A program made the position numbers and the translations under genes. Below the pieces are notes generated by a model. That model had not been told where the DNA came from. It was given only the letters and a program-made list of their open reading frames with translations, and ran no database searches. Of a stretch of DNA of 64,000 nt, positions 10,207 to 18,840 are shown piece after piece; within the stretch, counting starts at the first letter, position 1; each line of letters opens with the position of its first letter. This DNA is from an uncultured Saprospiraceae bacterium (GTDB lineage: Bacteria; Bacteroidota; Bacteroidia; Chitinophagales; Saprospiraceae), in assembly GCA_937921825.1 (NCBI GenBank), contig CAKZVK010000061.1, positions 45,200 to 109,199 of the forward strand. Direction: 5' to 3'.

Positions 10207-10764
10207 CTACTCCAGAACGTATTTGTTGATGATCTGTTCAGCTTCTCTAAGAGTATCTTCTAAGATATCATTGAGGAGCACCAGATCAAAGGACTCTTCG
10301 TATAATAGCTCCTTCTTTATTCTCTTTATTCTTTTTTCGAGGCTTTTGGGGGTTTCAGTACCTCTTTTAGTCAATCTCTGCACTAATACTCTGAATGAGG
10401 GAGGCTTAACAAAAATTACTAAGCATCTGTCATCATAGCGCTCCTTTATACTCTGTGCACCATTCACTTCTATATCAAAAACCACTTTGCATCCTGCAGA
10501 TACTATTCTATCTACCTCCGAGCGCAAGGTGCCATAATATCTATCTGCGTAGACTTCTTCCCATTCAATGAATTCATTTTCAGTGATCTTTTCCTTGAAC
10601 TCAGTTTCCGATAAGAAATAATAATCTTTACCGTCCACCTCATTCGCTCTCTTCTCTCTGGTGGTCGCTGAGATAGAAAAGGACAACTGATCTGCATATT
10701 TTTCCAGCAGATGCTTCACTATTGTGGTTTTGCCTGCTCCCGAAGGCGCAGTAAATACAACCAT
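10207..10764 (-). CDS. gmk: Guanylate kinase
   Basis: It phosphorylates GMP to GDP with ATP in the cytosol. The 185 residues match the usual family length. The P-loop APSGAGKT is at residues 6-13. The GMP-binding region ISATTREKRANEVDGKDYYF follows, with the lid region after it (RLTKRGTETPKSLEKRI). The start is the first in-frame ATG after a stop, although homologs often carry a few residues before the first beta strand. It lies 31 bases downstream of yicC and directly before apaG. The yicC-gmk pair is a common bacterial arrangement. Confidence 0.97.
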   Translation of the reverse strand: MVVFTAPSGAGKTTIVKHLLEKYADQLSFSISATTREKRANEVDGKDYYFLSETEFKEKITENEFIEWEEVYADRYYGTLRSEVDRIVSAGCKVVFDIEVNGAQSIKERYDDRCLVIFVKPPSFRVLVQRLTKRGTETPKSLEKRIKRIKKELLYEESFDLVLLNDILEDTLREAEQIINKYVLE

Positions 10765-10795
10765 GTCGTATGGACCCTTGATGACTATTTAGATT

Positions 10796-11668
10796 TTATA
10801 AGGTATTTAAAACTTGTTCTTTAATTTTCTCTAGTTCGTCTTTCATCCTGACGACGAGTTGCTGGATATCAGACTGCTGGGCTTTAGCCCCCAAGGTGTT
10901 TATTTCTCTACCCATCTCCTGGCTTATAAAATTAAGCTTCTTTCCCTTCTGTATCTTTTCTTTGGCTAACTCTTCTAGGAAGAAAGTGCAATGCTGAGAT
11001 AGTCTGACCTTTTCTTCATTTATATCTAGTTTCTCCAAGTAGAAAAGTATCTCTTGCTCAAATCGATTTTGATCTACTTGCTCATCCCCTAGATGCTGGT
11101 TCAGATTTTTTCTGATACGTTCCTTGATAGAGCTGATTCTTGTTTCTTCAAACTGATCCACGGCAACAAGGGCTTCTCTGATGTTAGCCACTCTCTCTTG
11201 GAGATCCGCACTTAGTGACTGGCCTTCAGATTTTCTGAATGAATTAAGCTTCTGCATAGCTTCTTCTGCCATCGCAGCGATCACTCCCCATTCATCATCC
11301 GTAATTTTATCATCCCCCAGTTGGACAACATTAGGGAGTCTGATAAGGGTCTGTAAGATATCTCCTGTTTCAATAGACTTATTAGCAGCGAAGGCCATGA
11401 GGTCCTTGTAGTAGCGATCCATCACATTCTGATTTATCTGCGAGTCTTCTTCGCCTTCAGAGCTTATAGTTAGATTGACATCAAATTTTCCTCTGAGTCC
11501 CATATCAGTAATAAGTTTTCTCAGTACGAGTTCCTTATCTCTAAGATTCGTATTGGACTTAAATCTGATATCAGTGTTCTTCCCATTCAATGACCGCACC
11601 TCTATATTGTATTTCTTTTTTCCTACTTCCCTCGTCGCTTCTCCATAACCTGTCATTGAATAAATCAT
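10796..11668 (-). CDS. yicC: YicC-family endoribonuclease
   Basis: The 290-residue protein shows the YicC N-terminal signature MIYSMTGYGEATREVGKKKYNIEVRSLNGK and the C-terminal DUF1732 region (LNFISQEMGREINTLGAKAQ). YicC proteins are reported to be endoribonucleases that act in RNA turnover. It is the first gene of the minus-strand yicC-gmk-apaG group and is divergent from the HU-family gene, with a 242-bp shared upstream region. Full length, no anomaly. Confidence 0.93.
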   Translation of the reverse strand: MIYSMTGYGEATREVGKKKYNIEVRSLNGKNTDIRFKSNTNLRDKELVLRKLITDMGLRGKFDVNLTISSEGEEDSQINQNVMDRYYKDLMAFAANKSIETGDILQTLIRLPNVVQLGDDKITDDEWGVIAAMAEEAMQKLNSFRKSEGQSLSADLQERVANIREALVAVDQFEETRISSIKERIRKNLNQHLGDEQVDQNRFEQEILFYLEKLDINEEKVRLSQHCTFFLEELAKEKIQKGKKLNFISQEMGREINTLGAKAQQSDIQQLVVRMKDELEKIKEQVLNTL

Positions 11669-11910
11669 ATGTACCTAATTGTTAATTAAACCCCATGGGC
11701 CATTAAAAACTGCGAAGCTAATTATTTTAAGTTTTAAATCTTCTATATATAGTTGAGACAGAGACAATTAGCTATATTTAACGCAATCAGAAAAATCGAC
11801 ATTAAAAAAGAACTCCAATAATTTCCATAAACGATAAATTTTGCGAAATTTGCCGTCCCTTGAAAAGAATTGGTCTCATAAACACTTACTAATCAATAAT
11901 TTACGATAAA

Positions 11911-12237
11911 ATGAGAAAAGCTGATCTTGTAGCCGTCATCTCCGAGAAAACTGGTGTTCCCAAAGTGGATGTTTTAGTGGCAATGGAAGAATTTTTTAAA
12001 GAAGTAAAATCTTCATTGTCTTCTGGAGAAAATGTCTACATAAGAGGCTTTGGATCATTCGTAATAAAGAAGAGAGCAAAGAAAATCGGAAGACACATCA
12101 AGCAAAATGTTGCTATTGAAATTCCAGAGCACTATATCCCTTCTTTCAAACCTGCAAAAATATTTGTAGACCAAGTCAAAGAAAAAGTAACCTCACTTCC
12201 TGAAGAAGACAACGGCGTAGCAAATAATGCTGGATAA
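11911..12237 (+). CDS. HU/IHF-family DNA-binding protein
   Basis: The 108-residue protein has the Bac_DNA_binding fold: KADLVAVISEKTG, then VYIRGFGSFVIKKRAKKIGRH, the beta-arm that enters the DNA minor groove, and a C-terminal helix. About 18 acidic and polar residues extend past the normal 90-residue HU fold (SLPEEDNGVANNAG). It bends and compacts DNA. Its 3' end overlaps the start of the TPR lipoprotein gene by 11 bases, so the two are probably translated together. Whether it is HU or an IHF-like paralog cannot be told. Confidence 0.93.
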   Translation: MRKADLVAVISEKTGVPKVDVLVAMEEFFKEVKSSLSSGENVYIRGFGSFVIKKRAKKIGRHIKQNVAIEIPEHYIPSFKPAKIFVDQVKEKVTSLPEEDNGVANNAG

Positions 12238-13012
12238 GAACCAAACTATAACCATCGCCTTATTCTTAGGGCTATTCATGCTGTTATATTTTGGTTGCGA
12301 CACTAAATCTTCGGAACATAAAGATCTTGAAAAGTCAAGAGTCCAAAAATTTGAATTAATAAGTATAGATAGAGTCATTGCAGATGCTAAACCAAAGATT
12401 CCTGGACAGACCAAGATGGAAGTTCTGGACTTAGAACAGCAACTGAAGCTTGCAGAAACAGATACAGATAAACTTAGCTACTTACAAAAGTTAGCGTCTT
12501 TATGGTTTTCTGCTGAGCAACCTCTGATTTCTGGTCATTACGCTGAGCAGATAGCAGAAATGCAAAATGACATGGATTCATGGAGCATAGCTGGTACTAC
12601 CTACTCGATAGCTGCCCAGAGACTAGAAGAGAGCAATGAAAAAAAGCATGCTATAGCAAAAAGCCGGTTGGCTCTAGAAAATGCACTATCCTTTGATTCT
12701 GAAAACATAGATAATAAGATCAATCTTGCCCTGTCGTATGTAGAAGCCCCACTAGAAGATAATCCTATGAAGGGTATTCTGATGTTGGTAGGTCTAAATA
12801 AAGAGCATCCTGAGAACATTCCGGTGCTCATGCAACTAGGCAGACTTTCATTAAAAACGGGACAATTAGAGAAAGCAGTTGAAAGATTGACAAAAGTTAT
12901 AGAACTTCGCCCGACTTTTAGAGAAGCTCATTGTATGCTAGCTGAAGTGCTTAGACAAAAGGGCGACAATAATTTAGCAGAGAAAGCACAATTAATGTGC
13001 GATAAACAATAA
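12227..13012 (+). CDS. TPR-repeat lipoprotein
   Basis: The 261-residue protein has an N-terminal hydrophobic segment ending in a lipobox-like LLYFGC, so it is probably a membrane-anchored lipoprotein. The C-terminal half holds TPR-type helices (MQLGRLSLKTGQLEKAVERL, FREAHCMLAEVLRQKGDNNL). It overlaps the HU-family gene by 11 bases and is followed after 11 bases by the 30-aa COX24-type gene. TPR proteins act as protein-protein scaffolds. The partner is unknown. Confidence 0.75.
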   Translation: MLDKNQTITIALFLGLFMLLYFGCDTKSSEHKDLEKSRVQKFELISIDRVIADAKPKIPGQTKMEVLDLEQQLKLAETDTDKLSYLQKLASLWFSAEQPLISGHYAEQIAEMQNDMDSWSIAGTTYSIAAQRLEESNEKKHAIAKSRLALENALSFDSENIDNKINLALSYVEAPLEDNPMKGILMLVGLNKEHPENIPVLMQLGRLSLKTGQLEKAVERLTKVIELRPTFREAHCMLAEVLRQKGDNNLAEKAQLMCDKQ

Positions 13013-13023
13013 AATAGGAAAAT

Positions 13024-13116
13024 ATGCCTTGCGGTAAAAAAAGAAAAAGACACAAGATCTCTACTCACAAGAGAAAAAAGAGACTTAGAAAAAACAGACA
13101 TAAGAAAAAGAAATAG
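13024..13116 (+). CDS. 30-residue COX24/AURKAIP1-domain (mS38/bS22-like) ribosomal protein
   Basis: This gene is too short for the ORF track. It reads MPCGKKRKRHKISTHKRKKR and continues RLRKNRHKKKK, 30 residues, almost all basic. Bacteroidota genomes commonly encode such peptides, annotated as AURKAIP1/COX24 domain proteins. The family is related to mitochondrial mS38 and the small bacterial ribosomal protein bS22. It is expected to bind the small ribosomal subunit near the decoding region (family knowledge). A perfect terminator hairpin begins within its stop codon, so it is the last gene of the HU - TPR transcription unit. Confidence 0.85.
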   Translation: MPCGKKRKRHKISTHKRKKRLRKNRHKKKK

Positions 13117-13160
13117 ACTAATTACAGGAGTTATCCTGTAATTAGTCTATTTAATTAAAG
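13115..13160 (+). terminator. Terminator of the HU-TPR-COX24 operon
   Basis: A perfect 15-bp stem (AGACTAATTACAGGA, its complement, and a 4-base GTTA loop) spans 13115-13148 and is followed by an AT-rich tail. The left arm overlaps the stop codon of the 30-aa gene. There is no long T-run, but the stem is too long and exact to be chance. Confidence 0.75.
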
Positions 13161-13288
13161 AACATCAGGTGATTTGTAGCTATCTCCCATAGCATAACTA
13201 TTCACTAATTTCCAAAGTAGCAAAGCCTTCCCATCGGTTTTATTCGATAGCAAATTTGCGCTACAGCACCTGAACAAACATTACAACT

Positions 13289-14842
13289 TTGGAAAAGGAG
13301 TTATTAGTAAAATCAACTCCCACGGAAGTAGAAATTGCCTTAATTGAGGACAGGAAGCTCGTAGAGCTTCATACGGAGAGGAACGATAATCAATTTTCGG
13401 TAGGAGATATCTTTTTGGGATATATTAAAATGCTAAGGCCTGGCCTTAATGCAGCCTTCACTGATGTAGGCATTAGAAAGGATGCCTTTTTGCACTACAC
13501 TGACCTAGGTCCACAAATCAAGTCCGTCCAGAAATTCACTAAAATGGCTCTGGACAAGCAAGTGAAAGGACATCTACTAGAAAATTTTTCACTTCAAGAG
13601 GAGAATGAGAAAAACGGGAAAATAGACAGGGTATTCAAAAAGAATCAACCTTGCTTAGTTCAGATCCTCAAAGAACCTATCTCTACTAAGGGTCCAAGAC
13701 TTACTTGTGAGATCACTCTTGCAGGTCGATTCATGGTTATGACGGCCTTCAAGAACAACGTGTCCGTTTCCAAAAAAATCACGAACAATGATGAAAGGAA
13801 ACGGCTCAAAGTTCTAGTAGAAAGCATCAAACCCAAAAATTTTGGGATTATCATCAGAACAGCTGCTGAAGGCAAAAAAGTGGCTGACCTACATGATGAG
13901 ATAAACAACTTAGTCTCCAAGTGGAAGATCATCACAGAAGAACTTGGTAAATCTAAAAAACCGCAGAAGGTTCTGAGTGAAGTAGATAAGACCAAGGGAT
14001 TCCTTAGAGATATCATGAATGATTCATTTAACAGAATCGTCATAGATAATCAAGATCTCTATAATGATGCTAAAAGCTATCTACAGAATGTCGCTCCGAC
14101 ACAAGCCAAAATAGTATCGCAATACAAGGGCAAAAAACCGCTCTTTGATCACTACGGCATAGGAAAGCAAATCAAGTCTAGTTTCAGTAAGACACCAACG
14201 ATGTCTAGTGGAGCCTATCTCGTGATAGAGCATACTGAGGCTATGCATGTCATAGATGTAAACAGTGGCCCTAAATCTCAGAATAGAGATCAAGAGACAG
14301 GTGCTCTCAAGGTCAATATAGAAGCCGCTAGAGAAATAGCCAGACAACTGAGACTAAGAGATCTAGGAGGTCTGATTATCATAGACTTCATCGATATGAG
14401 AAATAAGGAGAATAAGAATATCCTTTATTCTAAGATGAAAGAATTTATGAATGGAGATAGAGCTCAGCATACCATACTACCGCTAAGTAAGTTCGGTCTC
14501 ATTCAGATCACAAGACAGAGAGTAAAGCCAGAACTCAAAATAAATACTCTAGAAGTCTGCCCATCATGTAATGGCTCAGGTAAAATAGAGCCTGCAGAAC
14601 TTCTCCCTGACGAGATAGAAAGACAACTGAAGTTCATAATAGAAACTTATCCTAATGCGTCGATAAGTCTTCGTGTAAATCCATTGCTGTACACATTTTT
14701 CAAAAAAGGTATTATTACCCGTCAGATGAAGTGGTACATGAATCATAAAAAGTGGATAAAGCTGACAGAAGACCATGACTTGCACATCACACAGTATAAG
14801 TTCCTGAACAAGTTCAATGATGAGATTAGATTAGAAAACTAA
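13289..14842 (+). CDS. rng: Ribonuclease G/E family protein
   Basis: A single-strand-specific endoribonuclease for rRNA maturation and mRNA decay. It has 517 residues, the short RNase G form without the RNase E degradosome scaffold. The S1 domain lies at about 35-125 (FSVGDIFLGYIKMLRPGLNA). Catalytic magnesium ligands are D323 (HVIDVNSG) and D366 (IIIDFIDM), spaced 43 apart as in E. coli RNase E. The zinc-link cysteines are C424 and C427 (CPSC). Translation starts at TTG: no in-frame ATG fits, and MEKELLVKSTPTEVEIALIEDRKLVELH matches the family N-terminus. It follows the ribosomal and HU genes after a terminator, so it probably has its own promoter. Confidence 0.96.
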   Translation: MEKELLVKSTPTEVEIALIEDRKLVELHTERNDNQFSVGDIFLGYIKMLRPGLNAAFTDVGIRKDAFLHYTDLGPQIKSVQKFTKMALDKQVKGHLLENFSLQEENEKNGKIDRVFKKNQPCLVQILKEPISTKGPRLTCEITLAGRFMVMTAFKNNVSVSKKITNNDERKRLKVLVESIKPKNFGIIIRTAAEGKKVADLHDEINNLVSKWKIITEELGKSKKPQKVLSEVDKTKGFLRDIMNDSFNRIVIDNQDLYNDAKSYLQNVAPTQAKIVSQYKGKKPLFDHYGIGKQIKSSFSKTPTMSSGAYLVIEHTEAMHVIDVNSGPKSQNRDQETGALKVNIEAAREIARQLRLRDLGGLIIIDFIDMRNKENKNILYSKMKEFMNGDRAQHTILPLSKFGLIQITRQRVKPELKINTLEVCPSCNGSGKIEPAELLPDEIERQLKFIIETYPNASISLRVNPLLYTFFKKGIITRQMKWYMNHKKWIKLTEDHDLHITQYKFLNKFNDEIRLEN

Positions 14843-14850
14843 TCTTACTC

Positions 14851-15834
14851 ATGGAGCTATTATCTCCAGAGATCAAAAAAGTAATAGTTGCACCCCTCAA
14901 CTGGGGCCTAGGACATGCGACTAGATGTATCCCGATCATAGAGTCGCTACTTGGTGACAATAAAGAGGTATTAGTAGCCAGTGATGGACAAGCTCTAGAT
15001 CTCCTGAAGCTGGAATTTCCTAAGCTGCTAACCATAGAAGTGCCCTCCTACAAGGTGCAGTACAAGCACTCTTCTCTAGGGAAGATTGTACTCTCTAATA
15101 GTCTGAATATTGCCAAGGCCATACAAGCAGAGAACAAAGTATGTAAGCAACTATGCACTACCCTTAAGCCAGATATGATTATCTCCGATAGTCGATTTGG
15201 CTTCAGACATAGCTCCGTCCCTTCTGTCATAATTACACATCAGCTAAATCCCCTTAGCGACAACCCACTCTTAAAAGGTATTCTAGAAAGAGGGAACAGG
15301 TATTTTATCAATCAATTTGAAGAATGTTGGATACCCGACAGCGAAGATCACCTACTCTCAGGCATCCTAAGTCAAAACCGACGTATAAAAAACATCAAAT
15401 TCATTGGTGCCCTATCCAGATTCAAACCCGCAGAAAAAACAATAGTTAAGGATTTTGATCTAACCCTAATACTCAGTGGGCCAGAACCTGCTAGATCAGA
15501 TCTAGAAAAAAAGTTAATAGCTGTACTAGAAAATACCAATAAGAAAATCTGCCTAATAAGAGGTACTCAAGACCCTGCACCCTATCCCCTACCTGAAAAA
15601 TGGAAAAGCTACAATCTAGCTGACAGCAAAACCATAAACAACATAATACTTGCTAGTCGCACCATAGTGAGTCGGTCAGGATATACTTCTATCATGGATT
15701 ATCATGCGCTTGGAATAGGTGCCTATCTCATCCCTACCCCAGGTCAGAGTGAGCAGGAGTATCTTGCTCATCATCTAAATGGGAAAAGGGGCTTCCACCA
15801 TCTGACTGACCTACAAGAACTAACTCAGTTATAA
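14851..15834 (+). CDS. MurG-like (GT28-type) glycosyltransferase
   Basis: The 327-residue GT-B-fold protein begins with the acceptor-side motif VAPLNWGLGHATRCIPIIESL and ends with a nucleotide-sugar-binding region (SRSGYTSIMDYHALGIGAYLIPTPGQSEQ) typical of MurG/GT28 relatives. It probably transfers a hexose or HexNAc from a UDP-sugar to a lipid or polysaccharide acceptor. Donor and acceptor cannot be told. It starts 8 bases after rng and may be co-transcribed. Its 3' end overlaps the convergent Nudix gene by 6 bases. Confidence 0.8.
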   Translation: MELLSPEIKKVIVAPLNWGLGHATRCIPIIESLLGDNKEVLVASDGQALDLLKLEFPKLLTIEVPSYKVQYKHSSLGKIVLSNSLNIAKAIQAENKVCKQLCTTLKPDMIISDSRFGFRHSSVPSVIITHQLNPLSDNPLLKGILERGNRYFINQFEECWIPDSEDHLLSGILSQNRRIKNIKFIGALSRFKPAEKTIVKDFDLTLILSGPEPARSDLEKKLIAVLENTNKKICLIRGTQDPAPYPLPEKWKSYNLADSKTINNIILASRTIVSRSGYTSIMDYHALGIGAYLIPTPGQSEQEYLAHHLNGKRGFHHLTDLQELTQL

Positions 15835-16383
15835 CAGATTTCTAGTCATCATCCAATCTACTTTTAAGATTGCTGCCACAGACATCGCATCTGTCACTTT
15901 GCCTTCATGCACCAATTCTACTAACGCCTTAAAAGGCAACTTACGGACTTCCAATTGCTCCGTATCTTCAGGCTCAGCAGATCCGAATTCTAACTCCTTA
16001 GCTATATATAAATAAGCCTCTTCATCAGTGACTGAGTTTGAAGTCTGTAAGTAGAGAATTTCTTGCCATTTCTTAGCCGTAATTCCTGTCTCTTCCTTTA
16101 ACTCTCGCTGGGCTGCAGCAAGCTTGTCCATACCTAAGATGCAGCCGCCCTCTGGAATCTCCCAAGAATACTTATCTAAAGTGTAGCGGTACTGGCCCAC
16201 AATCCAGGTATTATTAGCTTCATCTAGTGGAATCACACCTACAGCTACATTTTTGAAGTGCACTTTGCCATAGATACCAGGTGATCCTCCTGGCGTAATC
16301 ACCTCATTATGATAGACTTCTATCCATGGATTGGAATAAATTTGCTGCTCAGACACCGTTTTCCAAGGGTTTTTAGCTTCCAT
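15829..16383 (-). CDS. Nudix hydrolase, ADP-ribose pyrophosphatase-like
   Basis: The 184-residue Nudix protein resembles the ADP-ribose/NDP-sugar pyrophosphatase group (VGQYRYTLDKYSWEIPEGGC, then AAQRELKEETGI). The Nudix box keeps the catalytic REL.EE core, but the first conserved Glu is replaced (GGCILGMDKLAAAQREL). This also seems to occur in related Bacteroidota proteins. It would hydrolyse nucleoside diphosphates linked to another moiety; the substrate is uncertain. It is convergent with the glycosyltransferase and divergent from tRNA-Val. Confidence 0.88.
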   Translation of the reverse strand: MEAKNPWKTVSEQQIYSNPWIEVYHNEVITPGGSPGIYGKVHFKNVAVGVIPLDEANNTWIVGQYRYTLDKYSWEIPEGGCILGMDKLAAAQRELKEETGITAKKWQEILYLQTSNSVTDEEAYLYIAKELEFGSAEPEDTEQLEVRKLPFKALVELVHEGKVTDAMSVAAILKVDWMMTRNLL

Positions 16384-16477
16384 ATAGCTAAAATACTATG
16401 ATTTAATTGGTGTAGAATTTGCAAGTAGAATATCGTGCATCTATATTTGCACTCGCTTCAAAGGAAGCTCCCTAATA

Positions 16478-16552
16478 GGGCGATTAGCTCAGTTGGTTCA
16501 GAGCACCTCGCTTACACCGAGGGGGTCGGGAGTTCGAGTCTCTCATCGCCCA
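16478..16552 (+). tRNA. tRNA-Val (UAC anticodon)
   Basis: A 75-base cloverleaf. The 7-bp acceptor stem GGGCGAT/ATCGCCC is perfect, the D-arm contains AGCTCAGTTGG, and the anticodon arm CCTCG/CGAGG encloses CTTACAC, giving anticodon TAC. The T-arm contains the GTTCGA box (GAGTTCGAGTC). The CCA end is not encoded. A terminator hairpin follows. Confidence 0.96.
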
Positions 16553-16557
16553 CAATA

Positions 16558-16592
16558 GCTTAATTCAGTTTAATCTGAGTTAGGCTTTTTTT
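16558..16592 (+). terminator. tRNA-Val terminator
   Basis: The stem GCTTAATTCAG/CTGAGTTAGGC pairs fully with two G-U pairs, has a TTTAAT loop, and is followed by seven T residues. It starts six bases after the tRNA. Confidence 0.85.
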
Positions 16593-16704
16593 ATGCCCTA
16601 TCTTATGGTGGCAAGATTACCAGATTCATAAGCAGAAAGAATAGGTAAATGCAAAAGAACTAAGTCTAATTTGAAATAAAAAATAGCACTACCACTCATG
16701 ATTT

Positions 16705-16720
16705 ACCCCTATTTAGGGGT
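16705..16720. promoter_or_regulatory. Palindromic operator-like site ACCCCTATTTAGGGGT
   Basis: A perfect 16-bp palindrome lies 52 bases before the ATG at 16773. It is followed by TTTTC and could form a hairpin, but no gene on the plus strand ends before it other than the already-terminated tRNA. An operator for the downstream secreted protein is the more likely reading. No regulator can be named. Confidence 0.4.
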
Positions 16721-16772
16721 TTTCTATTTGTACAGAATCTTATTTATTGCAATAGATTAAATTCAATAAATC

Positions 16773-18087
16773 ATGAAAGCTTCAGCTCTAACAACTTCTG
16801 TCTTGCTGATTTTATTCAGCACTCTTGCTATAGCACAGGGTCCTTGCGACCCTATGGGAAAATTCAACAATACTCTTGACCACACAGACTGACGTAGACA
16901 ACTTCCAAAGCACCTACGGCGGAGCGACACCACCGTGCACAGAAGTCAATGTGATTTTGCAAGTGGGAGATTACACCAATACAACTTCCAACATTACGAC
17001 TCTTGCGCCTCTGAGCGACCTTACTTCTGTCAATCAACTTATCATAGTAGATAATGATCAACTAACTTCCTTAGCTGGACTAGAAAATTTAAATCAAGCA
17101 GCCATCTCGAAAATTTCGATTTCAAGGAATGCTACTCTGACTGACATCTCACAGTTGTCTGGCATAGGACCCGCAGGTGGAGATGTAGGTATCGTCGACA
17201 ATCCTCAGCTGGCTGACCTAACTGGACTGGAGAACCTCAAAATATTTGGGACGGGCCTGCAGGTTAGAGACATGCCTTTGGTTACAAACCTAGATGTCTT
17301 TTCTTGTGTAAACAGAGTAGATGCACATCTAGTAATACAAGACAATGCTACTCTCTCCGATATTTCTGGTCTCTCTAATCTTACAACTTTTGGTGGAGGA
17401 GCAACTCAGACTTTTAACTTGAGTGGGAATCCAATGCTTTCGGATTGTAAAGCACTTTGTAATATCATACAAAATGTACTCCCTACCTTAAGCAATCTAA
17501 CGAAGACGATTCAGAATAATCTATTTGGTTGTGATTCGGAGAATGAAATTATTCTCAGCTGTGGCAACCATGGAATCTATGATGGCAGTGGCATAGTACC
17601 TACTGGAACTGAAGTCACCGTAACCGATCTTAATTTTGATTCCGGCACTTTCTATATTGATGGTAGCGCTAACAAAATAGGGATAGGAACAACCACACCT
17701 TCATACATGCTAGATGTACTAGGAGATGTCGGCATCTCAGGCAGCATCTATGGTTTGTCTGATCAGAGACTTAAAAAGAATCAAGCTCCTATTCTAAATG
17801 CTATTTCTCTGATCACACAACTCAATCCTACCACCTACGAATTCAAATCAAAGGAATATGAATACTTACGACTGCCTGAGGATAAGCAATATGGATTTCT
17901 GGCTCAGGAGGTAGAGGAAATAATTCCAGAACTGATCTCTGCTCGTATCGTTTCTCCAGACGAAAGTTATAAGTCTATAAACTATAATGCTTTAATCTCT
18001 ATCATGGCTGCAGCTATTCAGGAACAGCAATCAGAAATAGAATTACTAAAACAAGAAGTAGAACAAATAAAGAGTAACAAAAAATAA
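16773..18087 (+). CDS. Secreted LRR-like protein with Peptidase_S74 chaperone domain (frameshifted near the 5' end)
   Basis: The signal peptide MKASALTTSVLLILFSTLAI is in one frame from ATG 16773, and the body is in the +1 frame (ORF track 16876-18087, 403 aa). Dropping one base of the AAAA run near 16860 joins them into ...GPCDPMG-NSTILLTTQTDVDNF, which fits the usual N-terminus of this type. The middle holds receptor-L/LRR-like repeats (LIIVDNDQLTSLAGLENL). The C-terminus is an intramolecular chaperone of endosialidase type (GLSDQRLKKN ... YGFLAQEVEEIIPEL) plus a coiled coil. Such domains help trimerise fibrous proteins and then cleave themselves off. Either the gene is a recent pseudogene or the sequence holds a one-base error. 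Confidence 0.8.
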
Positions 18088-18112
18088 TCTCTTAATAACC
18101 ACTGAGTGCAAT

Positions 18113-18147
18113 AGCCACAGTATTTTACCAATGCTGTGGCTTTTTTT
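18113..18147 (+). terminator. Terminator after the S74-domain gene
   Basis: An 8-bp stem AGCCACAG/CTGTGGCT with a 13-base loop is followed by a run of seven T. It lies 26 bases after the stop codon. Confidence 0.85.
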
Positions 18148-18441
18148 CTGATAGCAAAAAGCCTGTCCCATTGAGATGGAACAGGCTTAATCTTGTTTTA
18201 GTTATTAAAAGATATTACCATAATTCAGAGACTTAAAAAGAAAGCCTCTTCCTAAGTTGCTTGTTTCGCTTATAAGACAAAATCAACTTAGATTTACCCT
18301 TCGATTCGAACCAGAATTAGTGTCGGATATCTTCCACTCAAAAGAGAACATTTTCACAAAAGACAAGCAGTAAACTTATTTGTATTTTTCCGTAAGAAAT
18401 CGCTCCGAGAAGGGAGGGTAAAATCAAACAAGAACTGATAG
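18148..18441. other. Intergenic region with a second hairpin
   Basis: A hairpin at about 18158-18192 (AAGCCTGT ... ACAGGCTT, extended by CCAT/ATGG) follows the first terminator and could back it up on either strand. The remaining 250 bases hold no tRNA and no convincing ORF. They should contain the promoter of the 132-aa gene. Confidence 0.4.
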
Positions 18442-18840
18442 ATGAAAGAGCAAAAAAACAAAAAGAACTTCTTCAAAATGACCTTAGGCTTTCTAGTTGG
18501 GATTGCAATTTTTGGGCTTATATCTAATCTGAGTACTGATAAGAAGAAAGAAGAACCTCCAAAACAAGTAGACGCTGCAATCTTTGACCAATACCTCGTA
18601 CATACTAAGATCAAGTCTAATAAAGACTCTAAGACTAAGGAACAATTAGAAGCCTACGAGCTCTATGCTCAACAAGATTTTGATCAGGCCATGCCTCTAT
18701 TACAGAAACTCTATGATGAGCAAAAAGACTATCTCGCTTATTACTATTTAGGAATCTGTTATTACTTCAAAGGTGATATCCCTATGGCAACCAAAATATT
18801 CAAGCATCCTAGATTACAATTCTATTTACAACCTATCTGA
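18442..18840 (+). CDS. Small membrane-anchored TPR-like protein
   Basis: The 132-residue protein has a basic N-terminus, one transmembrane segment at about 13-30 (MTLGFLVGIAIFGLISNL), a charged linker, and a C-terminal TPR-like helical pair (QLEAYELYAQQDFDQAMPLL, YLAYYYLGICYYFKGDIPMA). The domain is probably cytoplasmic or periplasmic depending on topology. Family and role are not recognised. Its stop directly abuts the convergent glycosyltransferase gene. Confidence 0.65.
   Translation: MKEQKNKKNFFKMTLGFLVGIAIFGLISNLSTDKKKEEPPKQVDAAIFDQYLVHTKIKSNKDSKTKEQLEAYELYAQQDFDQAMPLLQKLYDEQKDYLAYYYLGICYYFKGDIPMATKIFKHPRLQFYLQPI

Noticed and set aside
18158-18192. Second hairpin after the S74-domain gene as an independent riboregulator
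   Set aside because: A backup or bidirectional terminator is the simpler explanation; no downstream coupling to a gene is visible.
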